DNA of 64,000 bases from Thalassobacillus devorans MSP14 (GCF_000496835.1 NZ_KI543237.1:576364-640363), one strand, 5' to 3'; counted from the first letter of the stretch, positions 44,221-53,598 are shown. Translations and numbers: made by a program. The notes: generated by a model not told the origin, from the sequence alone.

Positions 44221-44265
44221 CACCCCACTGATCGACTGTTACTAGAACAGTCGATCAGTGGGGTG
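44221..44265. terminator. Bidirectional intrinsic terminator between mocR and hyuB
   Basis: A 20-base perfect stem (CACCCCACTGATCGACTGTT with its complement) and a 5-base loop lie between two converging genes. Unrelated in sequence to the arm A/B hairpin family. Confidence 0.88.
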
Positions 44266-44297
44266 AAACACTTTTCCATTAATCATGAAAACATTCG

Positions 44298-46286
44298 TTA
44301 ACTCCAATAGGCAAATGACCTTTTCTGCATGGTATCCCGAAATTGTTTCGTAGATTCAAGTAATACTTTATTGGTCTTATAGTTCATTACTACACCATAA
44401 CGGCGAATAACATCCAGTTTGTCAATTTCTCCTTTATTAAACAGTTGTTCCACGTATTTCGGCTCCTCTTCCAGCCATTGTTTACGGTTATTTCGTATGA
44501 ACTCCCTGGATAATTCAGTGGCTTCATAATCGATTTCGAACTGGTCCAGATTTTTGTCTACTTCCTCAATGATAACTCCATAATCCTTTTCAGCCCTTTC
44601 AACTGACACATACTCGTCCATGACATCTTCTAAAACAGCTTCAGGATTCCTTTCGAGTGGATCACCTAGTCCGCCACCGCCAGCAGAAGGACGGATGAAA
44701 GAGTCTCCGCTCTTTACCTTAACATTAGAAAATATAGCACCCAAAAACTCCTCATTTTCTTTTCCTGGATTCAACCATGCACCATGAGGATAAGAAGGCA
44801 GCCCCCCCTTGATACCCCACGTGACGGAACGAGAGCGATCACAGCAGTAGGACATCACGGTATTATTTAACTCCGTCAGGGTGCCGCCTTTTTCTACTCC
44901 ACAACCACCTCGATATTTTCCTGGTCCGCCTGAATCGGTGATTATTTCATGTTTAGTGGTAAGGACTGGTGAGAGTCTTTCCTGACCTTCACAAGGTTGT
45001 ACACTTAATCCCACTCCAAAGACAGGGGACAATGCATTTACCCCATCCCTATCACTTCGGCCACCATGCCCTCCTGCCATCCAGTCATACCACATGAAAT
45101 AGTTATCCTGCCCGTGTCTTGAATCATTACCTCCTATCAGAAGGTATTCCAGGTTAAACGAACATGCGATAGCTCGCTCCGGCATGATAGTGGACCATAA
45201 CTCAAAGCAGGCATTCATTATTTTCTCATACGCTCCTGAACAAAACCCGGTAACCGCTATTGGCTCAGGTGCATTGACTACTGAGTTTTCCGGTAATTCC
45301 ACTTTCACAACTTCATAAAAGCCGGAATTCAATGGTATTTCAGGGAAGAAAGTTTTTGTACCTGCGTAGGCAGCTGATAAGGAAGCACCAAACCCTGAGT
45401 TTAGAAAGCAACCAATATAAGGATGAGATCCATTCAGATCATATAGAATTTCCTCATCCGTTATTGTCATTTTAACTTTAATCGGAATCAATCCGTCTCC
45501 TATTTCCGGATCCATATCAATATAGTCCACTGTTTCCCATGTGCCATTTGGAAGTGATTTCACTTTTGCTTTTGCTAGGCGCTCTACATACCTTTGCACT
45601 TCATCAAAAGCTACCAGCATAGTTTCTAACCCATACTTCTCTACTAAATCTATTAACTGACGTTCTCCCGTCTTCGCAGCTTCTACTTGAGCCCTTAAAT
45701 CCCCTACTCTTTCCTCCGGGATTCGCATATTCGATACGATTAAGCTCACTACATCTTCCAGATATTCACCCTTGCTATAAATTCGGACAGGAGGGATCCT
45801 CACTCCTTCACCAAAATGGTCTTTCGCATTCACGTCAAAGGACCCAGGAGTAGACCCTCCCATATCCGCCCAATGGCCATTTGTTTGCATGAAAGATATC
45901 AGCTGCCCATTGTAAAAAACTGGGAGTAGTACACGCGTATCGTTGAAATGGGTACCGCCACGATAAGGATCGTTCACTAAAAACACATCACCAGGATGTA
46001 TATCACCCTTAAAGTCTTCTAGCACCGCTTTTGCTGTCAAGTGTAAAGTCCCTACGTGTACGGAAATATCCTGTGTCCCCTGCATGATCGTATTACCTTC
46101 CGCATCACACATGGCACAGCTAAAATCACGATTATAGATGACAAAAGAGTAACATGTACGCAGAATCTGTTCAGCCATCTGATCCACCAGGTTAATAAAA
46201 CCATTTTTTAAAACCTCAAAGGTAACCGGATCCAAACGTTCATCAAATTTTGGTTTAGTAAGTTCTGTGCTATTATTCACCATCAT
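44298..46286 (-). CDS. Hydantoinase B/oxoprolinase family protein (HyuB-like)
   Basis: The B subunit of an ATP-dependent N-methylhydantoinase / 5-oxoprolinase / acetone-carboxylase-type enzyme. The 662-residue protein has DPYRGGTHFNDTRVL near 105, HWADMGGSTPGSFD near 136, and the glycine-rich KYRGGCGVEKGGTL near 470 and FIRPSAGGGGLGDPL near 530. The start may be one of ATG-ATG-GTG at 46286-46280, because GAGGTGG is very close to the first codon. It lies 11 bases after hyuA. The actual substrate (a cyclic amide such as 5-oxoproline or hydantoin, or a ketone) is unknown. Confidence 0.9.
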   Translation of the reverse strand: MMVNNSTELTKPKFDERLDPVTFEVLKNGFINLVDQMAEQILRTCYSFVIYNRDFSCAMCDAEGNTIMQGTQDISVHVGTLHLTAKAVLEDFKGDIHPGDVFLVNDPYRGGTHFNDTRVLLPVFYNGQLISFMQTNGHWADMGGSTPGSFDVNAKDHFGEGVRIPPVRIYSKGEYLEDVVSLIVSNMRIPEERVGDLRAQVEAAKTGERQLIDLVEKYGLETMLVAFDEVQRYVERLAKAKVKSLPNGTWETVDYIDMDPEIGDGLIPIKVKMTITDEEILYDLNGSHPYIGCFLNSGFGASLSAAYAGTKTFFPEIPLNSGFYEVVKVELPENSVVNAPEPIAVTGFCSGAYEKIMNACFELWSTIMPERAIACSFNLEYLLIGGNDSRHGQDNYFMWYDWMAGGHGGRSDRDGVNALSPVFGVGLSVQPCEGQERLSPVLTTKHEIITDSGGPGKYRGGCGVEKGGTLTELNNTVMSYCCDRSRSVTWGIKGGLPSYPHGAWLNPGKENEEFLGAIFSNVKVKSGDSFIRPSAGGGGLGDPLERNPEAVLEDVMDEYVSVERAEKDYGVIIEEVDKNLDQFEIDYEATELSREFIRNNRKQWLEEEPKYVEQLFNKGEIDKLDVIRRYGVVMNYKTNKVLLESTKQFRDTMQKRSFAYWS

Positions 46287-46297
46287 CCACCTCTCGT

Positions 46298-48325
46298 TTA
46301 ATTATTAGTGTTAATAATTAAGTTTTTGTATACATCCACTTTGGCCGAAAAAGCCGGTGGTATAACCGTAGTTGTGTCAAGCTGATCGACAATGGCCGGT
46401 CCTTCTATTTCAGACAAAACAGGAATTTTTGCTCTATCATATACAGGTGTCTCTACGTACTCCCCGTCAAAATAAACGTTCCTCGTTTGCTTAATAGCAT
46501 CTGTAATATTTCCTATCGGCTCAAACGTTTGGAATGCCGGTTTAGGTACAGTTCCGATGGCTGTTACTCGTAAACCGTATATTTCTATCGATTGATTTTC
46601 ATCAGAAAATGCAAATTCTCTTTCATGCTCCTCGTGGAAGCTTTTTATCGTTGCTTCTAAAGATTGAATTGGGCGTCCAACAGAAACAGCCAGAGAACGC
46701 CATTGTCCCATATATCTCATCTCTATATAACGCATGAGTGTAGAATCCACTTCTGAAACGCCTTCTTCTTCTAATAAATCTCTTGCTTCTGTATCCATAC
46801 TGATGAATGCTTCTTCTAATTCTTCAATGGTTACGCTTTCAACATTCCTTACAAAAGTTTTCGATATGTCGTGACGTACATCAACCAAGAGACATCCCAT
46901 AGCAGCTGCAACTCCTGGATGAGGTGGAACTATAACTGTCGGTATCCCCATTTCTTTTGCCACATAAGCTCCTTGAACCGGACCTGCTCCTCCCATTGTC
47001 ACTAGGGCAAAATCACGCGGGTCATACCCTCTACGTACGGAAATCAATCGTAAGGCGTCGCACATATTGGCATTAGCTACTTGGAGGATGGCATCAGCAG
47101 ATTCTTCTTTAGTGTACCCAAAATGCTGGCCGACCTTATCTACTACATCATCAGCTTTTTCTTTATCAAGTATCATTTTTCCATCCAACAGTTCTGTACC
47201 TAACCTGCCTAATACAAGGTTGGCATCTGAATTAGTAGGTTCTGTACCACCTCTTTGATAGCAGGCAGGTCCGGGCACAGCGCCGGCGCTCCTAGGTCCG
47301 TTCCGTAAAGAACCGCCTTCATCGATCCAGGCTAAACTTCCGCCTCCGGCACCGATGGTAATTATCTCTATACTTGGAAAGCCAATTGGATATCCATATT
47401 CAATATACCAATCTTTCGTTATCCTTAAATCTCCATCATGCATCAAGGAGATATCTGTGCTTGTACCACCCATATCCAGACCGATAGCATTATCGAACCC
47501 ACATAATTTAGCAATATGTTTACTGGCAATTGCCCCAGCTGCAATTCCTGAGCTGGCAAGTCTTGCAGCATACCGTGGTACGGTTTCAGAAGTCATAACC
47601 CCTCCTCCTGAATGAAGTACAAGTATATCGTCTTTATACCCATGTCCCTCCATTTCACTTTCTAGTACATTGATATATTTTGTTATGGTAGGTCCAAGCA
47701 CAGCATTGATGATGGTGGTACTCATTCTTTCATGTTCGAATATTTCTGGTAAAACTTCACTTGAAATGCATATATAAGCTTCTGGAAGTTCTTCTTCTAA
47801 TATTTCTTTTATTTTCGCTTCATTCACACCATTCACATAAGCATTCATTAAACATACAGCAACGGATTCCGTGCCTCTTCTACGCAAAATATTGGCTAAT
47901 TCTCTTACTTCTTGTTCATTAACTCCATTCAAGATATTTCCTGAATAATCAATTCGTTCATCGACTTCAAACCGATCTCTTCGCTGGATATACGGCTTAG
48001 CAACATCATCATAAGCATCCCATAGCTCACGCTTGGTCCCTCTTCTGATTTCAGTGACATCTCGAAAACCTTTAGTAGTAATCAAAGCAGTCTTCGGCAG
48101 CTTTCTTTCAATTAATGCGTTTGTCCCTACCGTAGTACCATGAGAGAAAACTTTGATATCTTCTCCATTTATTTCTGCTTTTGCAATCCCATCCAATATG
48201 CCTTGCTCTGGATTGGAAGGAGTGGATGCTGTTTTTGTAACTGAGATCTCACCTGTTTGCTCGTTAAATAGAAATACATCTGTAAATGTGCCGCCTACAT
48301 CAACTGCCAGTCTATATTGCTTCAT
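46298..48325 (-). CDS. Hydantoinase A/oxoprolinase family protein (HyuA-like)
   Basis: The ATP-binding A subunit paired with HyuB. The 675-residue chain shows the actin-like N-terminal phosphate loop VDVGGTFTDVFLF near 7, VFSHGTTVGTNALIERK near 60, and in the hydantoinase A core AIGLDMGGTSTDISLM near 282 with IGAGGGSLAWID near 325. The pair would hydrolyse a lactam or cyclic imide with ATP. The ATG at 48325 follows AAGAGGTG. The operon has a copy of the MocR-type motif about 200 bases upstream, linking it to the amine pathway. Hydantoinase, oxoprolinase or acetophenone/acetone-carboxylase activities cannot be separated here. Confidence 0.9.
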   Translation of the reverse strand: MKQYRLAVDVGGTFTDVFLFNEQTGEISVTKTASTPSNPEQGILDGIAKAEINGEDIKVFSHGTTVGTNALIERKLPKTALITTKGFRDVTEIRRGTKRELWDAYDDVAKPYIQRRDRFEVDERIDYSGNILNGVNEQEVRELANILRRRGTESVAVCLMNAYVNGVNEAKIKEILEEELPEAYICISSEVLPEIFEHERMSTTIINAVLGPTITKYINVLESEMEGHGYKDDILVLHSGGGVMTSETVPRYAARLASSGIAAGAIASKHIAKLCGFDNAIGLDMGGTSTDISLMHDGDLRITKDWYIEYGYPIGFPSIEIITIGAGGGSLAWIDEGGSLRNGPRSAGAVPGPACYQRGGTEPTNSDANLVLGRLGTELLDGKMILDKEKADDVVDKVGQHFGYTKEESADAILQVANANMCDALRLISVRRGYDPRDFALVTMGGAGPVQGAYVAKEMGIPTVIVPPHPGVAAAMGCLLVDVRHDISKTFVRNVESVTIEELEEAFISMDTEARDLLEEEGVSEVDSTLMRYIEMRYMGQWRSLAVSVGRPIQSLEATIKSFHEEHEREFAFSDENQSIEIYGLRVTAIGTVPKPAFQTFEPIGNITDAIKQTRNVYFDGEYVETPVYDRAKIPVLSEIEGPAIVDQLDTTTVIPPAFSAKVDVYKNLIINTNN

Positions 48326-48517
48326 TTAATCACACCTCTTATGTATAGATTTTAATACTACCTTTCATCAAATATATAACTCTAGTTTCCCGCTGTATTT
48401 TTCACCTCCTTTAAAATTCATTCGCAATGAGGGCTTCTAAAAGGTAAATACCTAATTAGATAAAGCTTAACCACTCAAATAATTAACAGAATATTTGTAA
48501 TGTTTTAATTATTAATA

Positions 48518-48592
48518 TATATAGACTAAACAAATTCTGTCCATTTAAAAAGAGACAGTTTATAAAAAATGAAACAGGTCAGATTTACATAA
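48518..48592 (-). promoter_or_regulatory. Putative hyuA promoter and MocR-type motif copy C
   Basis: Copy C (48538-48592) matches copy B almost base for base over GACAGTTTATAAAAAAT and AGGTCAGATT. The flanking ATAGACTAAA (48521-48530) is also shared; on the minus strand TATATA at 48523-48518 is the expected -10. The hyuA start lies about 190 bases downstream. Confidence 0.6.
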
Positions 48593-48614
48593 AAAATAAA
48601 CTGGAATAACTATC

Positions 48615-48697
48615 ACCCCAGGTCCTCCGGAAATTGGATGTCCCGGGGTGTTGACTGGTATACCCCGGAGCCCTCCAAATTATGGATGATTCAGGGT
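48615..48697. repeat. Diverged two-hairpin repeat (R4)
   Basis: Arm A at 48615-48649 (ACCCCAGGTCCTCC ... GGATGTCCCGGGGT) is only partly complementary. Arm B at 48662-48697 has lost its right arm. The surrounding 48326-49032 interval contains copy C of the regulatory motif, this repeat, the R5 hairpin, and about 270 bases (48700-48970) in which I see no gene. Confidence 0.8.
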
Positions 48698-48975
48698 TAT
48701 TGTTTCTCTGGCTCTGACAGAATTGTCATAGCTCTTCGATACTGTTGAAAAACTTAGGGATTTTTTAGTGGTAAGGAGAGGATTCAGCGGTTTGAGTGAT
48801 AAAAAATAAAGCTTTGTAGTTGGTGGTTGCTCGTTTCAACAAGCAGGTGTACGTGGTTGGATATGAGGCAATAAGCATAGAGATAAAATGAGTATCTACT
48901 GCTGACTTCTGATTAATAACTCTAAGTAATAATAACGGTCAACATCTTCTAAAAATATATATTGTAAATTTTTGT

Positions 48976-49014
48976 GTACCCCGGGTCCTCCAGAATATGG
49001 AGGACCCGGGGTAC
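48976..49014 (-). terminator. Arm-A-type hairpin R5, probable terminator of the YfcC operon
   Basis: GTACCCCGGGTCCTCC and its complement form a perfect 16-base stem around AGAATAT, 19 bases after the YfcC stop. Same family as arm A, with paired changes (AGG to GGG, CCT to CCC) that keep the stem. Confidence 0.75.
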
Positions 49015-49032
49015 ACAGACTCACAGACTTAC

Positions 49033-50463
49033 TTAGTTCCAGCCGATCATTTGGGCGATGATTAAAAATACGGTACAGCAGGCTATCCATATACCGAGTA
49101 TGGGAAGAACAAACTTCACCCATTTCCCCCAGGAAACATACGCGAGCGCTAAGGTAGCCATAAATGGCCCAGCAGTCGGATAAAGGATGTTTGTGAATCC
49201 GTCACCGAACTGGAAGGCTAAGACAGCCGTCTGCCGGGTAACTCCGAGCAGGTCAGAGAGTCCGCTCATAATCGGCATGGTTATCATAGCCTGTCCGCTT
49301 CCAGATCCGACAAGGAAATTGAATAGACCCTGTACAAGCATCATAGCAACAGCAGTCACTTCTCCGGGAACCATGCCAACTACCTGGGTAATGCCAAAAA
49401 CAATTGTATCGAGAATATTCCCTTCTTCTAGAATAATTGAAATCGAACGTGCCAACCCGATCAACAACACTCCGAGCAGCATCGTTTTGAATCCTTCATG
49501 GAACGTTTCGGCAATTTGGCTGCCATTCATCCCGCAAATCAAGCCAATAACGATTCCAAGGAATGCATACCAGCCGCCAAGCTCGACAAAATACCATTTC
49601 CACACCAGCAGTCCATACAGCATGATACCGAATCCTGCAGTCAATACAACTAAACCGATTTTTTGTTTTGCGGTAGATTTATGAGTGATACCCTTATCCT
49701 CCGTGAGGAATTCATTATCATAGCCATCATCATAAACATAGCTGTTAGAAGGATCACGCTGAACTTTCCGAGCATAATTCCATACATACCAAATCCCAAT
49801 TCCCGTTATGATAGTAAAGATAATCATACGGTAAACGGCACCAGAATAAAGTGGAAGTTCGGTGATTTCCTGAGACAGTCCTAACGTTGCAGGCGCGGTA
49901 ATACCAGTGGAAAAGCCGGCAGTAGCGCTAACTAACACAAGGGCAAGCCCTGTAAAACGGTCGAATCCCATTTTCACAACTAGTGGAACAATGATAGGAA
50001 CGTAAATCAATATCATTTCTAATGCTCCGGTTATAGTGGTAAATACAGCAATAGGGATCATTAGTAACGGAATGACGAGAATGGTTCTGGATTTCAAGGT
50101 GGTTACGATTTTATGCACAACTAACGGAAGAAGACCGGCTTTCTCCAGCACAGCAACCAGTCCACCCATCATCAATCCACCGAAAATAATTTCACCAGCC
50201 TGAACCATCCCTGTGGGGATCGCAAAAATGAAATCGAATATACTGAGGTTAACTTCTTCAGTGAATTGGAAAGTGCCAGGGATAAGTATATTGGCACCAC
50301 TTTCTGTTTGCTGTCTTTCAAACGTGCCACTTGGAATTAAGTAGGTTGCTAAGTAACCAAGCACCATCATCGCAAATAATATTACATAAACATGGGGGAG
50401 TTTAAATCTTGATTCCTCTTGCTGCCTGTCATATTCTTTCCATTCCTTTGCGTGTAAGCCCAT
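49033..50463 (-). CDS. YfcC/DcuC-like membrane carrier (basic amino acid/peptide antiporter family)
   Basis: A 476-residue protein with about 12 membrane helices and a soluble N-terminus. Features include YLIPSGTFERQQTESG near 42 and, near the C-terminus, VGSGSGQAMITMPIMSGLSD, AFQFGDGFTNILYPTAGPFM. These match the YfcC branch of the DcuC superfamily (COG1288). It is the third gene of an operon behind a sigma-54 promoter with two hydrolases of N-acyl amino compounds, so it probably imports their substrates or exchanges products. AAGGAGG precedes the ATG at 50463. Substrate unknown. Confidence 0.85.
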   Translation of the reverse strand: MGLHAKEWKEYDRQQEESRFKLPHVYVILFAMMVLGYLATYLIPSGTFERQQTESGANILIPGTFQFTEEVNLSIFDFIFAIPTGMVQAGEIIFGGLMMGGLVAVLEKAGLLPLVVHKIVTTLKSRTILVIPLLMIPIAVFTTITGALEMILIYVPIIVPLVVKMGFDRFTGLALVLVSATAGFSTGITAPATLGLSQEITELPLYSGAVYRMIIFTIITGIGIWYVWNYARKVQRDPSNSYVYDDGYDNEFLTEDKGITHKSTAKQKIGLVVLTAGFGIMLYGLLVWKWYFVELGGWYAFLGIVIGLICGMNGSQIAETFHEGFKTMLLGVLLIGLARSISIILEEGNILDTIVFGITQVVGMVPGEVTAVAMMLVQGLFNFLVGSGSGQAMITMPIMSGLSDLLGVTRQTAVLAFQFGDGFTNILYPTAGPFMATLALAYVSWGKWVKFVLPILGIWIACCTVFLIIAQMIGWN

Positions 50464-50534
50464 AACTGCCTCCTTTTATCGAAATATTCGAAATTCAATA
50501 TGGAAAAATATAAAGGGGAAGGATTTTCCCCTGC

Positions 50535-51710
50535 TTACGTTAAATATTTAAATACGGCATGTACAAAAATGTTGACCCCATACTTCAAAGCATCTTCATC
50601 GATATCAAAATGGGGATGATGATGAGGATGGATAATACCTTTCGCTTCATTCCCTGCTCCAATCGTAAAAAACGCCCCTGGGGTGTCTTTTAAATATCCC
50701 GAAAAGTCTTCGGCGCCCATTTTCGGTCTCTGATAGTCGAGGGTAGTCTCCCCATACAATTCCCGCACCGTATCTTCGATTACTTGTAGCACGGTTTCGT
50801 CGTTGATGACGGGATCATATCCTTTTACATAATCCAATTCATACGTGGCTCCATGCGCGTCTGTAATTCCTTTAATCACACGCTCCATCAATTCGGGCAT
50901 TGTTTTCTTATATTTCGGGTCAAATGACCGTACTGTCCCATCGATTTTTACTGCATTAGCAATTACATTCCCCGCTTCTCCTCCAACAAATTTACCGATA
51001 GTAAGTACTACCGTGTCCAGCGGATCGGTATTACGGGAAATGATCTGCTGAAGATTGGAGACGACCTGGGAAGCAACCACTATGCTGTCTACGGTTTGGT
51101 GCGGCATGCCTCCATGCCCGCCTTTCCCTTGTATCGTCAGCCAGAATCCATCCGTTGATGCCATCATCGGACCAGGGACAATCCCAACTTTGCCGATTTC
51201 CAAGTCGGACATCAGATGTGCCCCAATGACAAAATCGACTCCTTCTATAACCCCGGCTTCTACCATTTCGACCGCTCCACCAGGGAAATGTTCTTCTGCG
51301 TGCTGGAATAAAAAACGTACTTCCCCGACAATCTCATCCTTCAAGCCTGAAAGAACTTTTGCCGCACCTAGCAGCATCGCCGTATGCCCATCATGGCCGC
51401 AGGCATGCATCACACCCGGGTTCTTCGATTTGAATTCATGTGTGGTTTCTTCTTCGATCGGCAGGGCATCCATATCAGCTCGAATTGCTAATGTCTTCCC
51501 CGGCTGATCGCCCACCAGACGTGCCATCACACTGGTTTTGGTTGGCCGTGTCACCTCCAGATTGCCGAATGACTGGAGCTTGTCATATACAAATTGCGAT
51601 GTATTTACTTCCTGAAAGGAAAGCTCAGGGTGCTGATGTAAATGTCTTCTCCATTGGGTGACTTCTTTTAATACACTTTCGACTTCTATTTTAGATGTTA
51701 ATTTTGCCAT
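50535..51710 (-). CDS. M20-family amidohydrolase (N-acyl-amino-acid / IAA-amino-acid hydrolase type)
   Basis: A 391-residue zinc/manganese hydrolase that releases acyl groups from amino acids. Motifs: RRHLHQHPELSFQE near 22, IRADMDALPIEE near 73, MHACGHDGHTAMLLGAAK near 99 with two metal ligands, FLFQHAEEHFPGGA near 131 with catalytic Glu, and final HPHHHPHFDIDEDAL near 362. GGAGG precedes the ATG at 51710. It is 22 bases after the amidohydrolase 3 gene and 71 before the carrier gene. Acts in the cytoplasm. Confidence 0.9.
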   Translation of the reverse strand: MAKLTSKIEVESVLKEVTQWRRHLHQHPELSFQEVNTSQFVYDKLQSFGNLEVTRPTKTSVMARLVGDQPGKTLAIRADMDALPIEEETTHEFKSKNPGVMHACGHDGHTAMLLGAAKVLSGLKDEIVGEVRFLFQHAEEHFPGGAVEMVEAGVIEGVDFVIGAHLMSDLEIGKVGIVPGPMMASTDGFWLTIQGKGGHGGMPHQTVDSIVVASQVVSNLQQIISRNTDPLDTVVLTIGKFVGGEAGNVIANAVKIDGTVRSFDPKYKKTMPELMERVIKGITDAHGATYELDYVKGYDPVINDETVLQVIEDTVRELYGETTLDYQRPKMGAEDFSGYLKDTPGAFFTIGAGNEAKGIIHPHHHPHFDIDEDALKYGVNIFVHAVFKYLT

Positions 51711-51732
51711 TGTTCCTACCTCCTATTGTCAG

Positions 51733-53349
51733 CTATTGGCTCAGAAGCTTTTCTTTTTGAAAAAACAGGTTTCCATCGATATACGTTTCCAGCACAGATG
51801 CTTTGTCGATATCTTCCGCTTCCATAGTGAATATGTCCTGGTCCAATACCATAAAATCGGCATGAAATCCTCGCTTCAGCTGGCCTGTATCAGCGATTCG
51901 GGTAAGCTCCTGGGCAGCTTTTGTATAAAGAATGATCGCTGTCGGAAGATCAACCTGTTGATCTTTTCCTACATCTGTACCATCATGCGCCAGCCTGGTG
52001 ACAGCTGCTTTTAATCCAACAAATGGATCGACGGGCTCAGACCATGCATTTCCCGGCGCATCCGAAGAAAAAGCAACCGCTCCACCAGTTTGAAGCATGG
52101 ATTTAATAGGGTAGGAATGCTGCGTTTTTTCCAAACCGATATTATTCTTATAACTCTCAATTTCTGCATATAGAAAAATAGGCTGGGTGACAAAGCCTAT
52201 CCCTGCTTCCACTGCACGCTTGAGCACTTGTTCTGAAGGAAACGAAACGTGCTCAATCCGAATCGACGGGGCATCCTCCAGCCATCCCGGAATATGTTTC
52301 AATGTATCGACGATCCATTCAATCGCCTGTTCTCCCATCGCATGTATCGCTAATTGTATCCCGTTTGCTTTAGCTCCTTCCGCTGCAGCAAGCAGCTCTT
52401 TTTTCGTGGTCACCTTAATTCCATAGTTGCTGTCGTCACCAATAAAAGGTTCTTTGACCCAGGCCGTCCTTCCTGAAACGCTTCCGTCGGAAAATAGTTT
52501 AAACCCACCAATATGAACAGGCTCCTCTCTCTCCGTCCTATTTTTGTCCAGTATCGGTGCATGCTCAATATCTTCCCACTTATAATATAAAGCCGTCCGT
52601 TGCTTCAGCCCTTTCTTTCTTGCTTCGGTATAGATATCATAGTCATCTGTCTCCCCTTTTCTTGCCATCATGTCCGTCATACCTGTAACCCCATAGCGGA
52701 GCAGTTCGGAACTATGCTCGGCCAGCATCGTCGCCTTCTCTTCCAAGGTTTGAGTTGGCATTGCTTTCTCGAACAGGTCTTTTGCGTTTTCCCGTAAAAT
52801 TCCCGTAGGCTCGCCCATATCGTCTCTATCAATTTCTCCCCCCTCCGGGTCTGATGTATGTTTATCGATACCTGCCAGCCTTAAGGCTTTCGAATTGGCT
52901 ACAGCTATATGTCCGCAGGTTCGTGTCAAAAAGACAGGAGCATCAGGTGCAGCTTTATCAAGATCCCACCGTGTTGGTGTCCGTCCTTCGATAAGTTTTC
53001 CTTCATCAAACCCCCAGCCTTCTATCCATTTGTCTTCATTTTGTTCCTCTGCCCTTAAGCGGACTTGTTCCACTAAATCTTGTATAGAGTGGACAGTCGG
53101 CGGGGTGCTTGGTACCTGATTCGATATTTTAGCCAGATGCATAGGATGGAGATGCGCATCGATAAAGCCCGGAAGTACTCGTCGTCCTTGAAGATTAACC
53201 TTATTTTCGGGTTCCCCCCCCAGTTCCACGTATTCCCCAATCCAGTGGACCCGGCCATCTTTTATGATCATGGCATCCGCATATAATTGTTCAGGGTTTG
53301 AGGTGAATATTTTTGCGTTGTAATATAGCATTTGATTGTTACCTGCCAT
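51733..53349 (-). CDS. YtcJ-like amidohydrolase (amidohydrolase family 3)
   Basis: A 538-residue metal-dependent hydrolase. The N-terminal beta-sandwich leads to GFIDAHLHPMHLAK near 56 (metal His pair). Others are FKLFSDGSVSGRTAWV near 283, AIHAMGEQAIEWIVD near 334, IRIEHVSF near 360 and FSSDAPGNAWSEPVDPF near 435. Members hydrolyse amides or cyclic amides; the physiological substrate is usually unknown. GGAGGAAAAG precedes the ATG at 53349. It is the first gene of a three-gene operon, 87 bases from a near-consensus sigma-54 promoter. Confidence 0.87.
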   Translation of the reverse strand: MAGNNQMLYYNAKIFTSNPEQLYADAMIIKDGRVHWIGEYVELGGEPENKVNLQGRRVLPGFIDAHLHPMHLAKISNQVPSTPPTVHSIQDLVEQVRLRAEEQNEDKWIEGWGFDEGKLIEGRTPTRWDLDKAAPDAPVFLTRTCGHIAVANSKALRLAGIDKHTSDPEGGEIDRDDMGEPTGILRENAKDLFEKAMPTQTLEEKATMLAEHSSELLRYGVTGMTDMMARKGETDDYDIYTEARKKGLKQRTALYYKWEDIEHAPILDKNRTEREEPVHIGGFKLFSDGSVSGRTAWVKEPFIGDDSNYGIKVTTKKELLAAAEGAKANGIQLAIHAMGEQAIEWIVDTLKHIPGWLEDAPSIRIEHVSFPSEQVLKRAVEAGIGFVTQPIFLYAEIESYKNNIGLEKTQHSYPIKSMLQTGGAVAFSSDAPGNAWSEPVDPFVGLKAAVTRLAHDGTDVGKDQQVDLPTAIILYTKAAQELTRIADTGQLKRGFHADFMVLDQDIFTMEAEDIDKASVLETYIDGNLFFQKEKLLSQ

Positions 53350-53436
53350 ATTTCTTTTCCTCCTTTATGAAGCCTTTTAGTTGTTTTTAATAGAAGAGGT
53401 TTTCATTTTCTGGGTCATACCTCCTGCTAAGTATTA

Positions 53437-53453
53437 TGCAAATTTCATGCCAA
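53437..53453 (-). promoter_or_regulatory. Sigma-54 (-24/-12) promoter of the amidohydrolase operon
   Basis: On the minus strand TTGGCATGAAATTTGCAT has GG and GC separated by ten bases, as in the consensus TGGCACGNNNNTTGC. It reads toward the amidohydrolase gene. A palindrome TGAATATTCA (53482-53491) lies about 30 bases upstream and could be an activator site. Confidence 0.75.
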
Positions 53454-53549
53454 ACAACGGAGTATATCCCCTGGATCGGTTTGAATATTCAGAATAATAC
53501 AGGGTTGAAAAACTTTACACTTTCGTTTATTAGGAAGGATTTCGGTTAT

Positions 53550-53584
53550 AAAAAATAAAAAAGAGAGGGAAATTTTCCCCCTCT
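53550..53584 (-). terminator. Intrinsic terminator of the sigma-54 activator gene
   Basis: AGAGGGGGAAAATTTCCCTCTC stem on the minus strand (written here AGAGGGGGAAAA and TTTCCCTCTC) followed by TTTTTTATTTTTT, 15 bases after the activator stop. Confidence 0.8.
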
Positions 53585-53598
53585 ACGTAAAAATTTTT

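Noticed and set aside
44221-44265. Considered as another member of the hairpin repeat family because of CACCCC/GGGGTG ends
   Set aside because: The rest of the stem (ACTGATCGACTGTT) has no similarity to arms A or B; it is an ordinary bidirectional terminator.
48896-49123. 75-codon minus-strand frame through the R5 hairpin
   Set aside because: It overlaps the end of the YfcC gene in another frame and is partly made of the repeat palindrome, with no ribosome binding site.
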